From: SCGC-AG-212-J23 sp036379875
GTDB taxonomy: Bacteria; Pseudomonadota; Gammaproteobacteria; Burkholderiales; SG8-39
Direction of reading: 5' to 3'
DNA length: 64,000 nucleotides
NCBI GenBank assembly: GCA_036379875.1
Contig: DASVFV010000098.1
Span: 21,046-85,045, forward strand
Of this stretch, positions 7,698 through 17,132 are shown one piece after another. Numbering within the stretch: position 1 is the stretch's first letter; each line of letters begins with the position of its first letter. A program made the translations under genes and the position numbers. The notes under the pieces were generated by a model. That model ran no database searches, had not been told where the DNA came from, and was given only the letters and a program-made list of their open reading frames with translations.

Positions 7698-8392
7698 TTG
7701 CGCGGCGCCGGCGCCGCCTCGCGCCGGCCGAGCATCGCTCCGATCACCGCGGCGAGCAGCGACAGCACCAGTCCGCCAAAGGTGATCCACGCGGCGCGCG
7801 TCGCGGCCGGCTTCATTTCCTCGGCCTTCTGCTGCAGGGCGCCGGACTTCGCGCTCTCTACCGCCTGGCCGATCTTGTCCTTGGCCTTCGCCGCGGCGTC
7901 CCCGGCCTGCTGCTGTGCCTGCTCCGGCGCCGCCTGCGCCGCCGCCTGTGCCGCGCCGCCGACCAGGTTCAACGTGCCGCTGGCCAGCATGCCCACGCCG
8001 CTCGTGGCGAGATAGAGCATGAGGAGCACGCTGACCACCCAGACCAGCGCGCCCTCGAAGAAGCCGGTGGTGCCGTCGGTGATCGCGCCGATGCGCGTCG
8101 ACACCAGGCCGCCGATGAAGAGCGACGCCAGCAACGAGACCGCGCCCCAGATGCCGGCGCCGGTGCCGAGCGTCGAGGCCTCGGTTTCGCCGGGCTGCGC
8201 GGCGGAAATGCCGACCGCCACGCCGAGCGCGGTGAGCAGCATGAGCAGGCCGACCGCGGTCAGCACGCCGCCGAACACGCCGCCCCACGACACCTTCATG
8301 CCGTCGGCATGGAGCAGCGCGGGGTAGGCGAAGCGCCGGCGCTCCGAATTGCGGCGCTCATGATATTGACCTGGATGAATGACCGATGCCAT
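7694..8392 (-). CDS. Integral membrane protein of unknown function ('PhnA-like' annotation class)
   Basis: The 232-residue protein has a charged N-terminus (MASVIHPGQYHERRNSERR), three hydrophobic segments at about 35-60, 75-100 and 110-135, an Ala/Gln/Lys-rich helical stretch at about 145-195 (EQAQQQAGDAAAKAKDKIGQ) and a last membrane helix at about 200-222. Proteins of this shape with 'SWGGVFGGVLTA' are often labelled PhnA-like, but there is no link to phosphonate chemistry. The start at 8392 has AAGGAG at suitable spacing; the longer open frame upstream has no such site. Function is unknown. Confidence 0.7.
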   Translation of the reverse strand: MASVIHPGQYHERRNSERRRFAYPALLHADGMKVSWGGVFGGVLTAVGLLMLLTALGVAVGISAAQPGETEASTLGTGAGIWGAVSLLASLFIGGLVSTRIGAITDGTTGFFEGALVWVVSVLLMLYLATSGVGMLASGTLNLVGGAAQAAAQAAPEQAQQQAGDAAAKAKDKIGQAVESAKSGALQQKAEEMKPAATRAAWITFGGLVLSLLAAVIGAMLGRREAAPAPRN

Positions 8393-8503
8393 GTTGGAAT
8401 CTCCTTGGATTGACTGGGGTCTGCCGCCGCAAGCACGATGCCTGCCGCGGCGCGGGACTGTTGCTTGCTCGCAGGAAAGCGAGATCGAGCGCACCGCGCG
8501 GGC

Positions 8504-8531
8504 AAAAAAAGAGCGGGCCCAGGGCCCGCTC
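8504..8531 (-). terminator. Rho-independent terminator after the Asn/Gln-rich secreted protein gene
   Basis: On the minus strand a perfect 10-bp inverted repeat (GAGCGGGCCC / GGGCCCGCTC around one base) is followed at once by a run of seven T. It lies about 30 bp beyond the stop of the 8561-9175 gene and upstream of the 8392 start, so it separates two minus-strand transcription units. Confidence 0.85.
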
Positions 8532-8560
8532 CCGGCTGAGGCGGGAATCTCGCCCTAGTC

Positions 8561-9175
8561 CTAGTACTTCTTGTTCGACTGATCCGCGTCCTGCGATTGC
8601 TGGGTGCGGTTGTTGTCGCCCTGCACGTTGGCGTTCTGGTTCTGGTTCGCCTGGTTGGTCTGCGAACCCGCGCCGCCCGAAGCGGTATTGCCCTGCTTCG
8701 TGTCGCCGCTCGCCTGGCTGCTCGAGCCCGAGCCCGCGGAGTCGTGCTTGGAATCCTGCTTCTTCTGCGACGTGTCGCCGCTGCTCGCCGAGCCGCTGTG
8801 GCGGCCGCCATGGCGCTCGTCGTTCATCCCGTGGCCCTTGCCGCGCGTATGGCCCTTCGCCCAGCCCTTGCCGTTGGCATCGGGATTCTTGTCGTCGCTG
8901 CTCGCGCCCGCGGCGCTTTGCGAGCTGGTATTAGCGCCCTGCTGAGTGGCGTTCTGGTTCTGCTCGCCCGACTGCTGGGTGTTGGAGGTCTGGTTGTCGC
9001 TGCCGATGGTCTGGCCGCTCTGGTTTCCGGAGCCAACCTGAGGGTTGGCCTGCACGTTCGGCGACACTGTTACGTCCCCGGTGCGCGGATTGGCGGTCAC
9101 GCCTTGGGCAAGCGCGATCTGGCTGAAGGACACGGCCGCAAGGCCGGCAAGCGTATAGCTGAAAATCTTACGCAT
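8561..9175 (-). CDS. Secreted Asn/Gln/Ser/Gly-rich, probably disordered protein
   Basis: The 204-residue protein has a Sec signal peptide (1-23, ending IALA before QG). The mature part is almost entirely low complexity: N/Q/S/T-rich at about 35-95 (for example GDVTVSPNVQANPQVGSGNQ), then a Gly/Lys/His stretch near 100-125 (KGWAKGHTRGKGHGMNDERH), then N/Q/S-rich again to the C-terminus. No enzymatic domain is visible. Such composition suits an extracellular matrix, adhesin-like or metal-binding low-complexity protein, which is inference. It has its own terminator, and the gene upstream on the same strand begins 12 bp before it. Confidence 0.7.
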   Translation of the reverse strand: MRKIFSYTLAGLAAVSFSQIALAQGVTANPRTGDVTVSPNVQANPQVGSGNQSGQTIGSDNQTSNTQQSGEQNQNATQQGANTSSQSAAGASSDDKNPDANGKGWAKGHTRGKGHGMNDERHGGRHSGSASSGDTSQKKQDSKHDSAGSGSSSQASGDTKQGNTASGGAGSQTNQANQNQNANVQGDNNRTQQSQDADQSNKKY

Positions 9176-9187
9176 CGATTTGCTCTC

Positions 9188-10345
9188 CTAGAGGGGTTTC
9201 CCCGTGTGCGGGGTATGGAGAGCCCTGCTGCAAGCCCTGTGCCCGAAATAAAGCGCCAGGTTGAGCGCCAGCACGATTTGCCACACCGGATCGAGCATGA
9301 ACTGGCCGTAGGTGGCGTAGTCGTGGCCGATCTCGATCGCGCTGAACACGGCGACGATCGCGAACAGGCTGCGGCCCTCGTGGCTGATCGCATCGCGCAG
9401 CGAGAACGCGCGCCGCCCTAGGCGCACCACCGCCCGCCGGGGCAGGCGCGGCGGGTCGCAAGTGAGCCAGTAGGCGAGCGCGCTGACGAGCAGCAGGGTC
9501 GCGCTGCGCATGTCGACCAGCACGCTGAGGACGATCACCAGGTTGGCGGCGTGCAGCGGGAAGCGCACGCCGAAGCCGGCCGCGGCGAAGCGCAGCGCGA
9601 AGCCGGCGAGCGCCATCAATCCGCAGCCCGCCTCCCACGCGAGATCGAACGTCTGGTCGGCAGCGAGGACCGGCGGGCCGCCTGCGCAGGCGAGCACGAA
9701 CGCGGCAAGGATCGCCGCGATCGTGGAATGCCAGGTGAGCAGCACGCGTGGCGCCTGCACGCTGTAGAACTCGAAGCCGCAGCGCCGCGCGCCCGGCGAG
9801 CGGAAGGCGAGCGCCCCGCCGCGAAAGGAGACATGCCCGGCGTAGCCGACGATGGCGAAGCCGTCGCGACGCGCCGCGCGCAACGAAGCCGGGTTGTCGG
9901 CCTGCGCCACCATCACCGCGCGCGTGCGGCCGCGCGCCAGTGCGGCGGTGTCGGCGCGCCGGTAGAGCTCCCCGGCGAGCCCGCGGCCGCGGTGCTCCGG
10001 GTGCACGAACACCTTGTAGGTATAGCGGCTGGACGCGTCGGTCCTCACCCACACCTGGTCGGTGTAGCGCGCCGCCGCGTAGGCGAGCCAGACGTACCCC
10101 GCGACCCGGCCGTTGTCGAGCGCGCCGAAGCAAATGTCGCCCCGCGCAAGGGCGCCGCGCACCCAGGTGGCGCGCAGCCGGTATTCGGGGTCGGCGCACA
10201 GGGACAACAGCTCGGCCCGGCTCAGCGTACGGAACTCGAAGCGGCTTGATTCCCGAGCTGGCGCCGGGCCGACGTCGCGCGCCAGCACGCGGCACAGGTC
10301 GATGCCGAGATACCGGCGCAGCCTCGCGATCAGCTTGTCCAGCAC
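9188..10345 (-). CDS. GNAT acetyltransferase fused to a C-terminal membrane domain
   Basis: The 385-residue protein has two parts. Residues 35-195 form a GNAT fold, with the acetyl-CoA loop in VFVHPEHRGRGLAGELYRRA (about 115-134) and ADNPASLRAARRDGF. Residues 205-375 hold about five hydrophobic segments separated by short basic loops (LLTWHSTIAAILAAFVLACA, LLLVSALAYWLT, WQIVLALNLALYFGH). Fusion of GNAT to a polytopic membrane domain is uncommon, and the C-terminal part is not a family I recognise. The GTG start has AAAGGA 6 nt upstream. Substrate is unknown. Confidence 0.75.
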   Translation of the reverse strand: MLDKLIARLRRYLGIDLCRVLARDVGPAPARESSRFEFRTLSRAELLSLCADPEYRLRATWVRGALARGDICFGALDNGRVAGYVWLAYAAARYTDQVWVRTDASSRYTYKVFVHPEHRGRGLAGELYRRADTAALARGRTRAVMVAQADNPASLRAARRDGFAIVGYAGHVSFRGGALAFRSPGARRCGFEFYSVQAPRVLLTWHSTIAAILAAFVLACAGGPPVLAADQTFDLAWEAGCGLMALAGFALRFAAAGFGVRFPLHAANLVIVLSVLVDMRSATLLLVSALAYWLTCDPPRLPRRAVVRLGRRAFSLRDAISHEGRSLFAIVAVFSAIEIGHDYATYGQFMLDPVWQIVLALNLALYFGHRACSRALHTPHTGKPL

Positions 10346-10405
10346 GGCGTCCTTTGTAGCGGGATGCGTACAGCGCCATCCACCCGCCGCGCCATGCCGG
10401 AAGAA

Positions 10406-11215
10406 CTACCCGGCGCGCGCCTCGATGGCGAGCGCTCGCGCGCTGCCGCGGAACGGCTCGGCGCCGCCCACGCGCGCGAGCGCCGCCGCGCATTTCTCGA
10501 TGATCGCGTCGAGGTCCAGGCCGCGCTTCTCGAGCAGGGTGCCGCGCGGCGTGCCGCGCAGCTGGCCGATGGCGAGCTCGCGCGCGCTGCGAAAGCGCAC
10601 TTCGCGCGTCACCGGCTCGATGCGCGCGTCGCGGAACCCGGCTTGCGCGAGCAGCGCGCGCAGCAGCGCCGGGTCGTTGAAGGTGAACGGCAGGTCGAAG
10701 CGCATCTCCGGGTCGCCCGGAAAAAGCGAAATGAACACCTCGTTGGTCGCGCGGCTGTGCGGGTTGGCGTCGAGGCCGTCCCAGACGTTGAACACCAGCG
10801 CTCCGCCCGGCCTGAGCACGCGGCGCAGCTCGGCGAACAGCCGCTTCTTGTCGGGCACGAACATGACGCCGAACGCGCACGCGAGCGCGTCGAACTCGCG
10901 CTCGGCGAACGGCAGCGCGCCGGCGTCGGCCTGGCGCCATTCGATGCCGGGCGTGCCGGCGAGCTTGCGCTGCGCGAAGCCGAGCATGGCCTCGCTCAGG
11001 TCGGTGGCGACCAGGCGCACGTCGGCCGGCAGGCGCTCGCGCAGCCGGCGCGTCGCCACGCCGGTGCCGCAGGCGAGCTCGAGCACCGCGCCGGCCGGAT
11101 GGGCCGGCACGCGCGCCACCAGGTCCTGCGCGAACGCGTCGAACTGCCCGGCGGCCATGATGCCATCGTAGTACTCCGGCATCGAGCCGCCGAACGTGGC
11201 GCGGACATCCGCCAT
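10406..11215 (-). CDS. Class I SAM-dependent methyltransferase
   Basis: The 269-residue protein has the SAM-binding motif VLELACGTG at 44-52, the acidic second strand VATDLSEAML and a core resembling UbiE/COQ5-type Methyltransf_11/25 proteins (LRPGGALVFNVWDGL). Substrate cannot be read from this. It starts one base after the stop of the upstream amidohydrolase gene, so the two form an operon. The small-molecule context suggests methylation of a metabolite rather than nucleic acid. Confidence 0.8.
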   Translation of the reverse strand: MADVRATFGGSMPEYYDGIMAAGQFDAFAQDLVARVPAHPAGAVLELACGTGVATRRLRERLPADVRLVATDLSEAMLGFAQRKLAGTPGIEWRQADAGALPFAEREFDALACAFGVMFVPDKKRLFAELRRVLRPGGALVFNVWDGLDANPHSRATNEVFISLFPGDPEMRFDLPFTFNDPALLRALLAQAGFRDARIEPVTREVRFRSARELAIGQLRGTPRGTLLEKRGLDLDAIIEKCAAALARVGGAEPFRGSARALAIEARAG

Positions 11216-11216
11216 C

Positions 11217-12251
11217 TCAGCCGCTCTTCAGCTTGAGCAGCCGGCTCGCGTTGCCGAAGTAGATGCGTCGCTTGTCCTCGGGCTTGAGCTTCATGCCGTC
11301 GAGCGCCTTGATGGTCTCGCGGATGAAGAGCGGCCCGCCCTCGGGGTCGAACGGGCAGTCGGTGCCGAACAGCACGTGGCTCGAGCCGAAGAAGTCCAGC
11401 CCGCAGCGGATGCCGCTTGCCCAGCCGTTGATCGAGGTGTCGTTGTAGAACTTCTTGAAGTACTCGACCGGGCGCTTTTTCATGCGCTTGCGCAGCCCCT
11501 CGTAATCCTCGTCCGAGGTGCGGCTGCCGAACTGGTCCATGCCGTAGCCGACCCGGTTGGCGAGGAACGGCACCATGGCGCCGAGGTGGTGCGTGATGAT
11601 CTTCAGGTTGGGCAGCTTGTCGAACATGCCCGAGAACACCATGCGCCCCATGAACACGCTGGTCTCGTACGGCCAGCCGAACAGCCACCACATCTCGTAT
11701 TTCGATTTTTCCTCGGTCTTGTAGTCGGCGAACTTTGCGGTGCGGGTGGGATGCACCCAGATCGGCAGGTCGTAGGTCTTCACCATGCGCTCGAAGATCG
11801 GGAAGAACTCCGGGTCGTCGAGCGGCCGGCCGTTCACGTTGGTGAAGATCTGGATGCCCTTCGCGCCGAGCCTGGCGATCGCGCGGTCGATCTCCTCGAG
11901 CGCGGCCGGCACGTTGTTCATCGGCAGCGAGGCGACGAAGGCCGGGAACAGATCCGGATGCGCCTTGACGATCTCGGCCATGCCGTCATTGGCGAGGCGT
12001 GCGAGTTCCGGGGTCTCATTTTCGTTCCCCAGAAATTCAACGGCCGGCATGGAGAGGGTGAGGACCTGCCGGTAGCCCGGCCAGCGCTTCATCATCTTGA
12101 TGCGCCGCTCCAGGTCCCACAGCACCGGGATGTGCAGCCAGCGCTTCAACTGCGCGGCGAGCGCGGGGTTTCGCTCAGCGATCTGCTTCATGCGCTCGAA
12201 GTACGCGAGCGGGAAGATGTGCGGAAAGATGTCCAGCTTGACGTTCTTCAT
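11217..12251 (-). CDS. Amidohydrolase-2 / decarboxylase-type metal-dependent hydrolase
   Basis: The 344-residue protein is of the TIM-barrel amidohydrolase_2 family, which includes ACMSD and gamma-resorcylate decarboxylase. Visible metal or active-site residues are His11 (DIFPHIFP), His167 (IWVHPTR), His221/222 (ITHHLGAMVPF) and Asp298 (FGTDCPFD). The usual N-terminal HxH is FxH here, so one metal ligand is missing. I have the impression that other family members share DIFPHI, which would make this a subfamily trait. Hydration, hydrolysis or decarboxylation of a carboxylated aromatic or diketo acid is plausible. Only 5 bp separate its start from the divergent EamA gene. Confidence 0.75.
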   Translation of the reverse strand: MKNVKLDIFPHIFPLAYFERMKQIAERNPALAAQLKRWLHIPVLWDLERRIKMMKRWPGYRQVLTLSMPAVEFLGNENETPELARLANDGMAEIVKAHPDLFPAFVASLPMNNVPAALEEIDRAIARLGAKGIQIFTNVNGRPLDDPEFFPIFERMVKTYDLPIWVHPTRTAKFADYKTEEKSKYEMWWLFGWPYETSVFMGRMVFSGMFDKLPNLKIITHHLGAMVPFLANRVGYGMDQFGSRTSDEDYEGLRKRMKKRPVEYFKKFYNDTSINGWASGIRCGLDFFGSSHVLFGTDCPFDPEGGPLFIRETIKALDGMKLKPEDKRRIYFGNASRLLKLKSG

Positions 12252-12256
12252 AGGCC

Positions 12257-13105
12257 TTGAAACATAACACGCTGCACGGCGTGCTGTGGATGAGCGGCGC
12301 GGTCGCCTCGTTCATGGCGATGGCGATCGCGGTGCGCGAGCTGCAGCGCCACATGGGCTCGTTCGAGATCGTGTTCATGCGGAGCCTGGTGATGCTGGCC
12401 ATCGTGCTCTTCATGCTGCCAAAGGCAGGCGTTTCCGCGGTTTTTACCAGGAGATTTCCCGAGCACCTGGCGAGGAACGTCATCCATTTCGTCGGCCAGG
12501 TGCTCTGGGTGTACTCGATCGGCGCGCTCGCGCTCGCCACCGTGTTCGCGATCGAGTTCACCATGCCGATGTGGACGGCGCTGCTCGCCTGGCTGTTCCT
12601 GAAGGAGCGCTTCAGCGGCCCGCGCCTGGTGCAGCTCGGGCTGGGCTTCGCCGGCGTGCTGATCATCCTGCGCCCGGGCGCCGGCGAGTTTCACCCCGCG
12701 GCGCTCGGCATGATCCTCGGCTCGCTATGCTACGCCTCGTCGTTCATCTTCACCAAGCGCCTGACCTCGACCGACAGCGCGCTCGCGGTGCTGTTCTGGA
12801 TGTCGGTGATCCAGACCCCGATCTCGCTCGCCGCGGCCGTGCCGCACTGGGTGACGCCGCTCTGGCGCGACGCGCCCTGGATCCTCGGCATCGGCGCCGG
12901 CAGCTTCTTCGCGCACTACTGCATGACGCAGGCGATGCGGCTGGTCGACGCCATGGTGGCGGTGCCGATCGACTTCGTGCGCCTGCCGCTCATCGCGGTG
13001 GTCGGCGCCCTCGCCTACGGGGAGCGGTTCGACCCGATGGTGATGGTGGGCGCCGCGGTGATCTTTGCCGGCACCTACTATTCGCTAAGCCGCGAGCGAC
13101 GGTGA
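12257..13105 (+). CDS. EamA/DMT-family transporter
   Basis: The 282-residue membrane protein has ten hydrophobic segments arranged as two EamA repeats. The first ends in LLAWLFLKERFSGPRLVQLG (about 113-132) and the second in VGALAYGERFDPMVMVGA. The 'l..w....E' pattern is typical of the drug/metabolite transporter superfamily, which exports metabolites or amino acids. The most upstream usable start is TTG at 12257. GTG at 12281 and ATG at 12290 are alternatives that still leave the first helix mostly intact. Its promoter must lie within the divergent amidohydrolase gene. Confidence 0.8.
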   Translation: MKHNTLHGVLWMSGAVASFMAMAIAVRELQRHMGSFEIVFMRSLVMLAIVLFMLPKAGVSAVFTRRFPEHLARNVIHFVGQVLWVYSIGALALATVFAIEFTMPMWTALLAWLFLKERFSGPRLVQLGLGFAGVLIILRPGAGEFHPAALGMILGSLCYASSFIFTKRLTSTDSALAVLFWMSVIQTPISLAAAVPHWVTPLWRDAPWILGIGAGSFFAHYCMTQAMRLVDAMVAVPIDFVRLPLIAVVGALAYGERFDPMVMVGAAVIFAGTYYSLSRERR

Positions 13106-13118
13106 AGGCTGCTGAGCA

Positions 13119-13192
13119 GTCGTCCCCGCGGAGGCGGGGACCCCGTTTCTTTTTCTGCAAATAAATGGGGTTCCCGCCTCCGCGGGAACGAC
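13119..13192. repeat. Palindromic REP-like element, copy 2 of 3
   Basis: This 74-bp element begins 14 bp after the EamA stop. Its arms GTCGTCCCCGCGGAGGCGGG ... and ... CCTCCGCGGGAACGAC flank an A/T-rich centre (TTTCTTTTTCTGCAAATAAA). Length, arm sequence and distance to the preceding stop match copy 1 almost exactly. The base changes between the two arms are mostly ones that keep RNA pairing as G-U. Confidence 0.85.
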
Positions 13193-13280
13193 GTCCAGAG
13201 AGCTTTGTTACAGTTTCAGTAGTCCTTCCGGAGCACCGGCCCGGCATCGTGGCAGCGCGGTTGCCTTCCTAAGATGGCGC

Positions 13281-13658
13281 ATGGACGCGCAATACCTGCC
13301 GCTGGCCCGGGCGGCGACGCTGCTCTACGCGCGGCTATTCCCGGGCGACAAGGTGAAGGACGCGAAGACGCTCGACCTGCTGGCGGTCGCGATCTCGGCG
13401 CGCCTGCCGCTCTACCAGCAAGAGGTGGAGAACGGCCCGGTCAGGCAGGTGGCCGCAAAGGACATCGAGCGCGGGCGCTTCACGCGCGGCGCGGCGCGCC
13501 TGGAGGTGCCGGATCGGGCGCCGCTGCGCTTCCTCCTGGTGTCGCGCGCAGCGCTTTACGCGGCGCTCGACGCGATGGCGAAAGACCCTACTTTGACGAA
13601 GTGCCGCCCGCAGTCCCACCCACGGCTGCCGGCGTATTCTTCTGCGCGAGGCGCTTGA
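13281..13658 (+). CDS. Hypothetical protein
   Basis: The 125-residue open frame starts with ATG after AAGATGGCGC. The first 105 residues look like a folded alpha-rich protein (LARAATLLYARLFPGDKVKD, LDLLAVAISARLPLYQQE) with no signal peptide or membrane segment. The last 23 codons overlap the convergent mlaC gene antisense, and the translated tail there (TLTKCRPQSHPRLPAYSSAR) looks like shadow. The true protein may therefore be shorter, or the gene may be only marginally real. I do not recognise a family. Confidence 0.45.
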   Translation: MDAQYLPLARAATLLYARLFPGDKVKDAKTLDLLAVAISARLPLYQQEVENGPVRQVAAKDIERGRFTRGAARLEVPDRAPLRFLLVSRAALYAALDAMAKDPTLTKCRPQSHPRLPAYSSARGA

Positions 13659-14213
13659 TCAGGCCGTCGACGCCCTCCTGCTTCACCACCGCGTCGAACT
13701 CGCTGCGGTAGGTGAGCACCAGGCTCACGCCTTCCACGACGATGTCGTAGATCTTCCAGCCGTGGTCGGTCTTGTGCATCGAGTAGTCGATCAGCACCGG
13801 CTTGCCGCCAGGGCGGATGAACTGGTTGCGCACCGTGGCCTCGCTGTCGCCCGGCTTCGCGCGCGAGGGCAGCACCTTCATGGTCTGGCCCTGGTAGGCG
13901 CTGATCGCGTTCGAGTAGGTGCGTACCAGCATGTTGCGGAACTCGGTGACCAGGCGCTTCTTCTGCTCGGCGCTCGCCTGCGCCCAGCCGCGCCCTGCCG
14001 CGAGGCGAGTGGCCTCCTCGAAGTCGACGTGCGGCAGGATCTTCTCTTCGGCGAGCTTGATGGCCTTCTGGCGGTCGCCGGCGGCGAGCTGCTTGTCGGT
14101 CTTGATCGCCTCCATCACCTCGCTCGTCAACTTCTTGACGAGCTCCTCCGGGCCGAGCTCCTGGCCGAGCGCCGGGACGGCGAAGAAAAACGCTAGTACC
14201 CATAGAAAGCGTG

Positions 14214-14217
<4 letters not shown>
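13588..14217 (-). CDS. mlaC: MlaC/Ttg2D-family phospholipid-binding protein
   Basis: The 209-residue protein has a Sec signal peptide (1-18). The MlaC core includes FEEATRLAAGRGWAQASAEQ (about 66-85), LVTEFRNMLVRTYSNA, GWKIYDIVVEGVSLVLTYR and FDAVVKQEGVDGLIKRL. MlaC ferries phospholipids between the outer-membrane MlaA-OmpC complex and the inner-membrane MlaFEDB transporter. No other mla gene is in the window. Instead the gene is coupled by an ATGA overlap behind the sigma-54 response regulator, an unusual neighbour that suggests envelope-stress co-expression. Confidence 0.85.
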
Positions 14218-15596
<1,379 letters not shown>

Positions 15597-15645
15597 CACC
15601 CTTACCTCTTCTCTCCTTGAGAATGCCGATTGTTGCGATGCATCT

Positions 15646-17094
15646 TTACGCGGCGTCGGCCAGCGCACGCGCCGAACGGCGCGGCAGCGTTACACGAAAA
15701 TGACCGCCGGCGTCGCCGCCCACCACCGCGATCTGGCCGCCGTGGGCCTCGACAAGTTCCCGCGCGATCGCGAGGCCCAGGCCGCTGCCCTTCACGCGTA
15801 CCGCGCTGCCCGCGGTGCGCCCGCGGAAGAACAGGTTGAAGATCGAGTCGCGCTCCTCGGCCGGCACGCCCGGCCCGGTGTCGTGCACGTCGATGATCGC
15901 CTCGCCGGCCACCGCTTTCGCGGAAACCGTCACGCTGCCGCCCGCGGGCGTGAACTTCACCGCGTTCGAGATCAGGTTGTCGACGATGGAGCGCAGCTTC
16001 TCCGGGTCCGCTTCCACGGTGGCGGACTCGGCGTCGACCAGCAGCTTGAGCCCCTTCGCCTGCGCGGCGAGCTCGTGCGCCCGGGTGGCCTCCTCGACCA
16101 GGTGCTCGAGGGAAACGGGCTGGACCTGCAGCGACGCCGCGGCGTGCAGCGCGCGCTGGTAGTCGAGCAGCTCCTCGATCAGGCGCTGCAGCTTGATGCT
16201 GTTGTCCTTCATGATCGCCACCACGCTCCGCTGCGGCGGCGCGAGCGGGCCGGCCACCTGGTCGTTCAGGAGCTCGGCGCCCTCGCGCAGCGCGGTGAGC
16301 GGCGTCTTCAGCTCGTGCGAGACGTGGCGCAGGAAGCGGTTTTTCTGCGTCTCGAACTCCTCGAGCCGCCGGCGCAGCCAGTCGAGCCTTCTCCCCAGGT
16401 AGCGCAAGTCCTCCGGCCCGCGCACCGCGATCGGGCGCGAGAAGTCGGCGCCGCCGAGCTGGCGGATCGCCGCGTCGATCTCGCCGATCGGGCGCGCGAT
16501 GTAGCGGGTCAGCGCGAGGGCAATCGCGAGCGCCACCGCGGTGGAGAAGATGAGCAGCAGGATGATGTTGCGCTGGACCTGCTCGGCGCTGTGGCGCAGG
16601 CGCTCCACCTCGCGGTCCACCACGCGGTTGTTGATCGCGAGCACGTCGCGCGCGCTGTCGATCAGGAGATCGAGCCGCGCGCCGATGTCCTTGGGATTCA
16701 GGCGCTCGGTGCCCGAGGTGAGCGTCTCGTAGAGCGCCTGCTCGTGCTGCACCGTGACGCTGAGCGCGTCGGCCTGCGCGTTGTCGAGCGGCAGCTGCGC
16801 GATCTCGTCGGCGAGCTGCTTGAAGCCGCGGTGCACGCGCGCGTAGTCGAGCGCGAGCTCCGCATCCTTGAGCAGCGCCATCTGCTGCGCGACGCGCTCG
16901 ATCGCCGCGATGCGATCGACCAGCGAGCGGCTCGCGCGCGCCGCCTGCGAGGCGTTGAACACCGCGGTGCGGCTCTTGCCCGCGAGGCGCTCGGTGTTCC
17001 ACGCCGAATAGGCCAGCGCGCCGACCAGCGGCATGATCACGAGCGTGAAGCCGCCGAGCAACAGCGCGAGGAACGAGCGCGGGTAAAAAAGCAT
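15646..17094 (-). CDS. glrK: Membrane sensor histidine kinase, GlrK/QseE-like
   Basis: The 482-residue protein starts LFYPRSFLALLLGGF, the N-terminus typical of GlrK. It has TM1 at about 10-30, a coiled periplasmic segment to about 175, TM2 at about 176-197 and a HAMP-like linker. The HisKA box HVSHELKTPLTALREG carries phosphoacceptor His260, and the HATPase region has DNLISNAVKFTP, DTGPGVP and GSGLGLAIA. All catalytic motifs are intact. GTG at 17109 is an alternative start. The response regulator gene follows 49 bp downstream. In enterobacteria GlrK/GlrR sense envelope stress. Confidence 0.85.
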   Translation of the reverse strand: MLFYPRSFLALLLGGFTLVIMPLVGALAYSAWNTERLAGKSRTAVFNASQAARASRSLVDRIAAIERVAQQMALLKDAELALDYARVHRGFKQLADEIAQLPLDNAQADALSVTVQHEQALYETLTSGTERLNPKDIGARLDLLIDSARDVLAINNRVVDREVERLRHSAEQVQRNIILLLIFSTAVALAIALALTRYIARPIGEIDAAIRQLGGADFSRPIAVRGPEDLRYLGRRLDWLRRRLEEFETQKNRFLRHVSHELKTPLTALREGAELLNDQVAGPLAPPQRSVVAIMKDNSIKLQRLIEELLDYQRALHAAASLQVQPVSLEHLVEEATRAHELAAQAKGLKLLVDAESATVEADPEKLRSIVDNLISNAVKFTPAGGSVTVSAKAVAGEAIIDVHDTGPGVPAEERDSIFNLFFRGRTAGSAVRVKGSGLGLAIARELVEAHGGQIAVVGGDAGGHFRVTLPRRSARALADAA

Positions 17095-17109
17095 GCGTGA
17101 TGTTTCCAC

Positions 17110-17132
17110 GACATTGGACCGGAGCCAATGTC
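17110..17132. promoter_or_regulatory. Inverted repeat GACATTGG-N7-CCAATGTC before the kinase gene
   Basis: Perfect 8-bp arms with a 7-base centre lie between the stop of the serine acetyltransferase gene (17131-17133) and the kinase start. There is no T-run on either strand, so a simple terminator is unlikely. An operator or an mRNA hairpin is possible, but the function is unknown. Confidence 0.5.

Noticed and set aside
7694..8392. Phosphonate-related function for the 'PhnA-like' protein
   Set aside because: The name comes only from an annotation habit; no zinc-finger or phosphonatase residues are visible and the protein is polytopic.
17110..17132. Palindrome as a terminator for the transferase gene
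   Set aside because: There is no T-run on either strand and the kinase gene follows in the same direction within about 15 bp, so termination here is unlikely.
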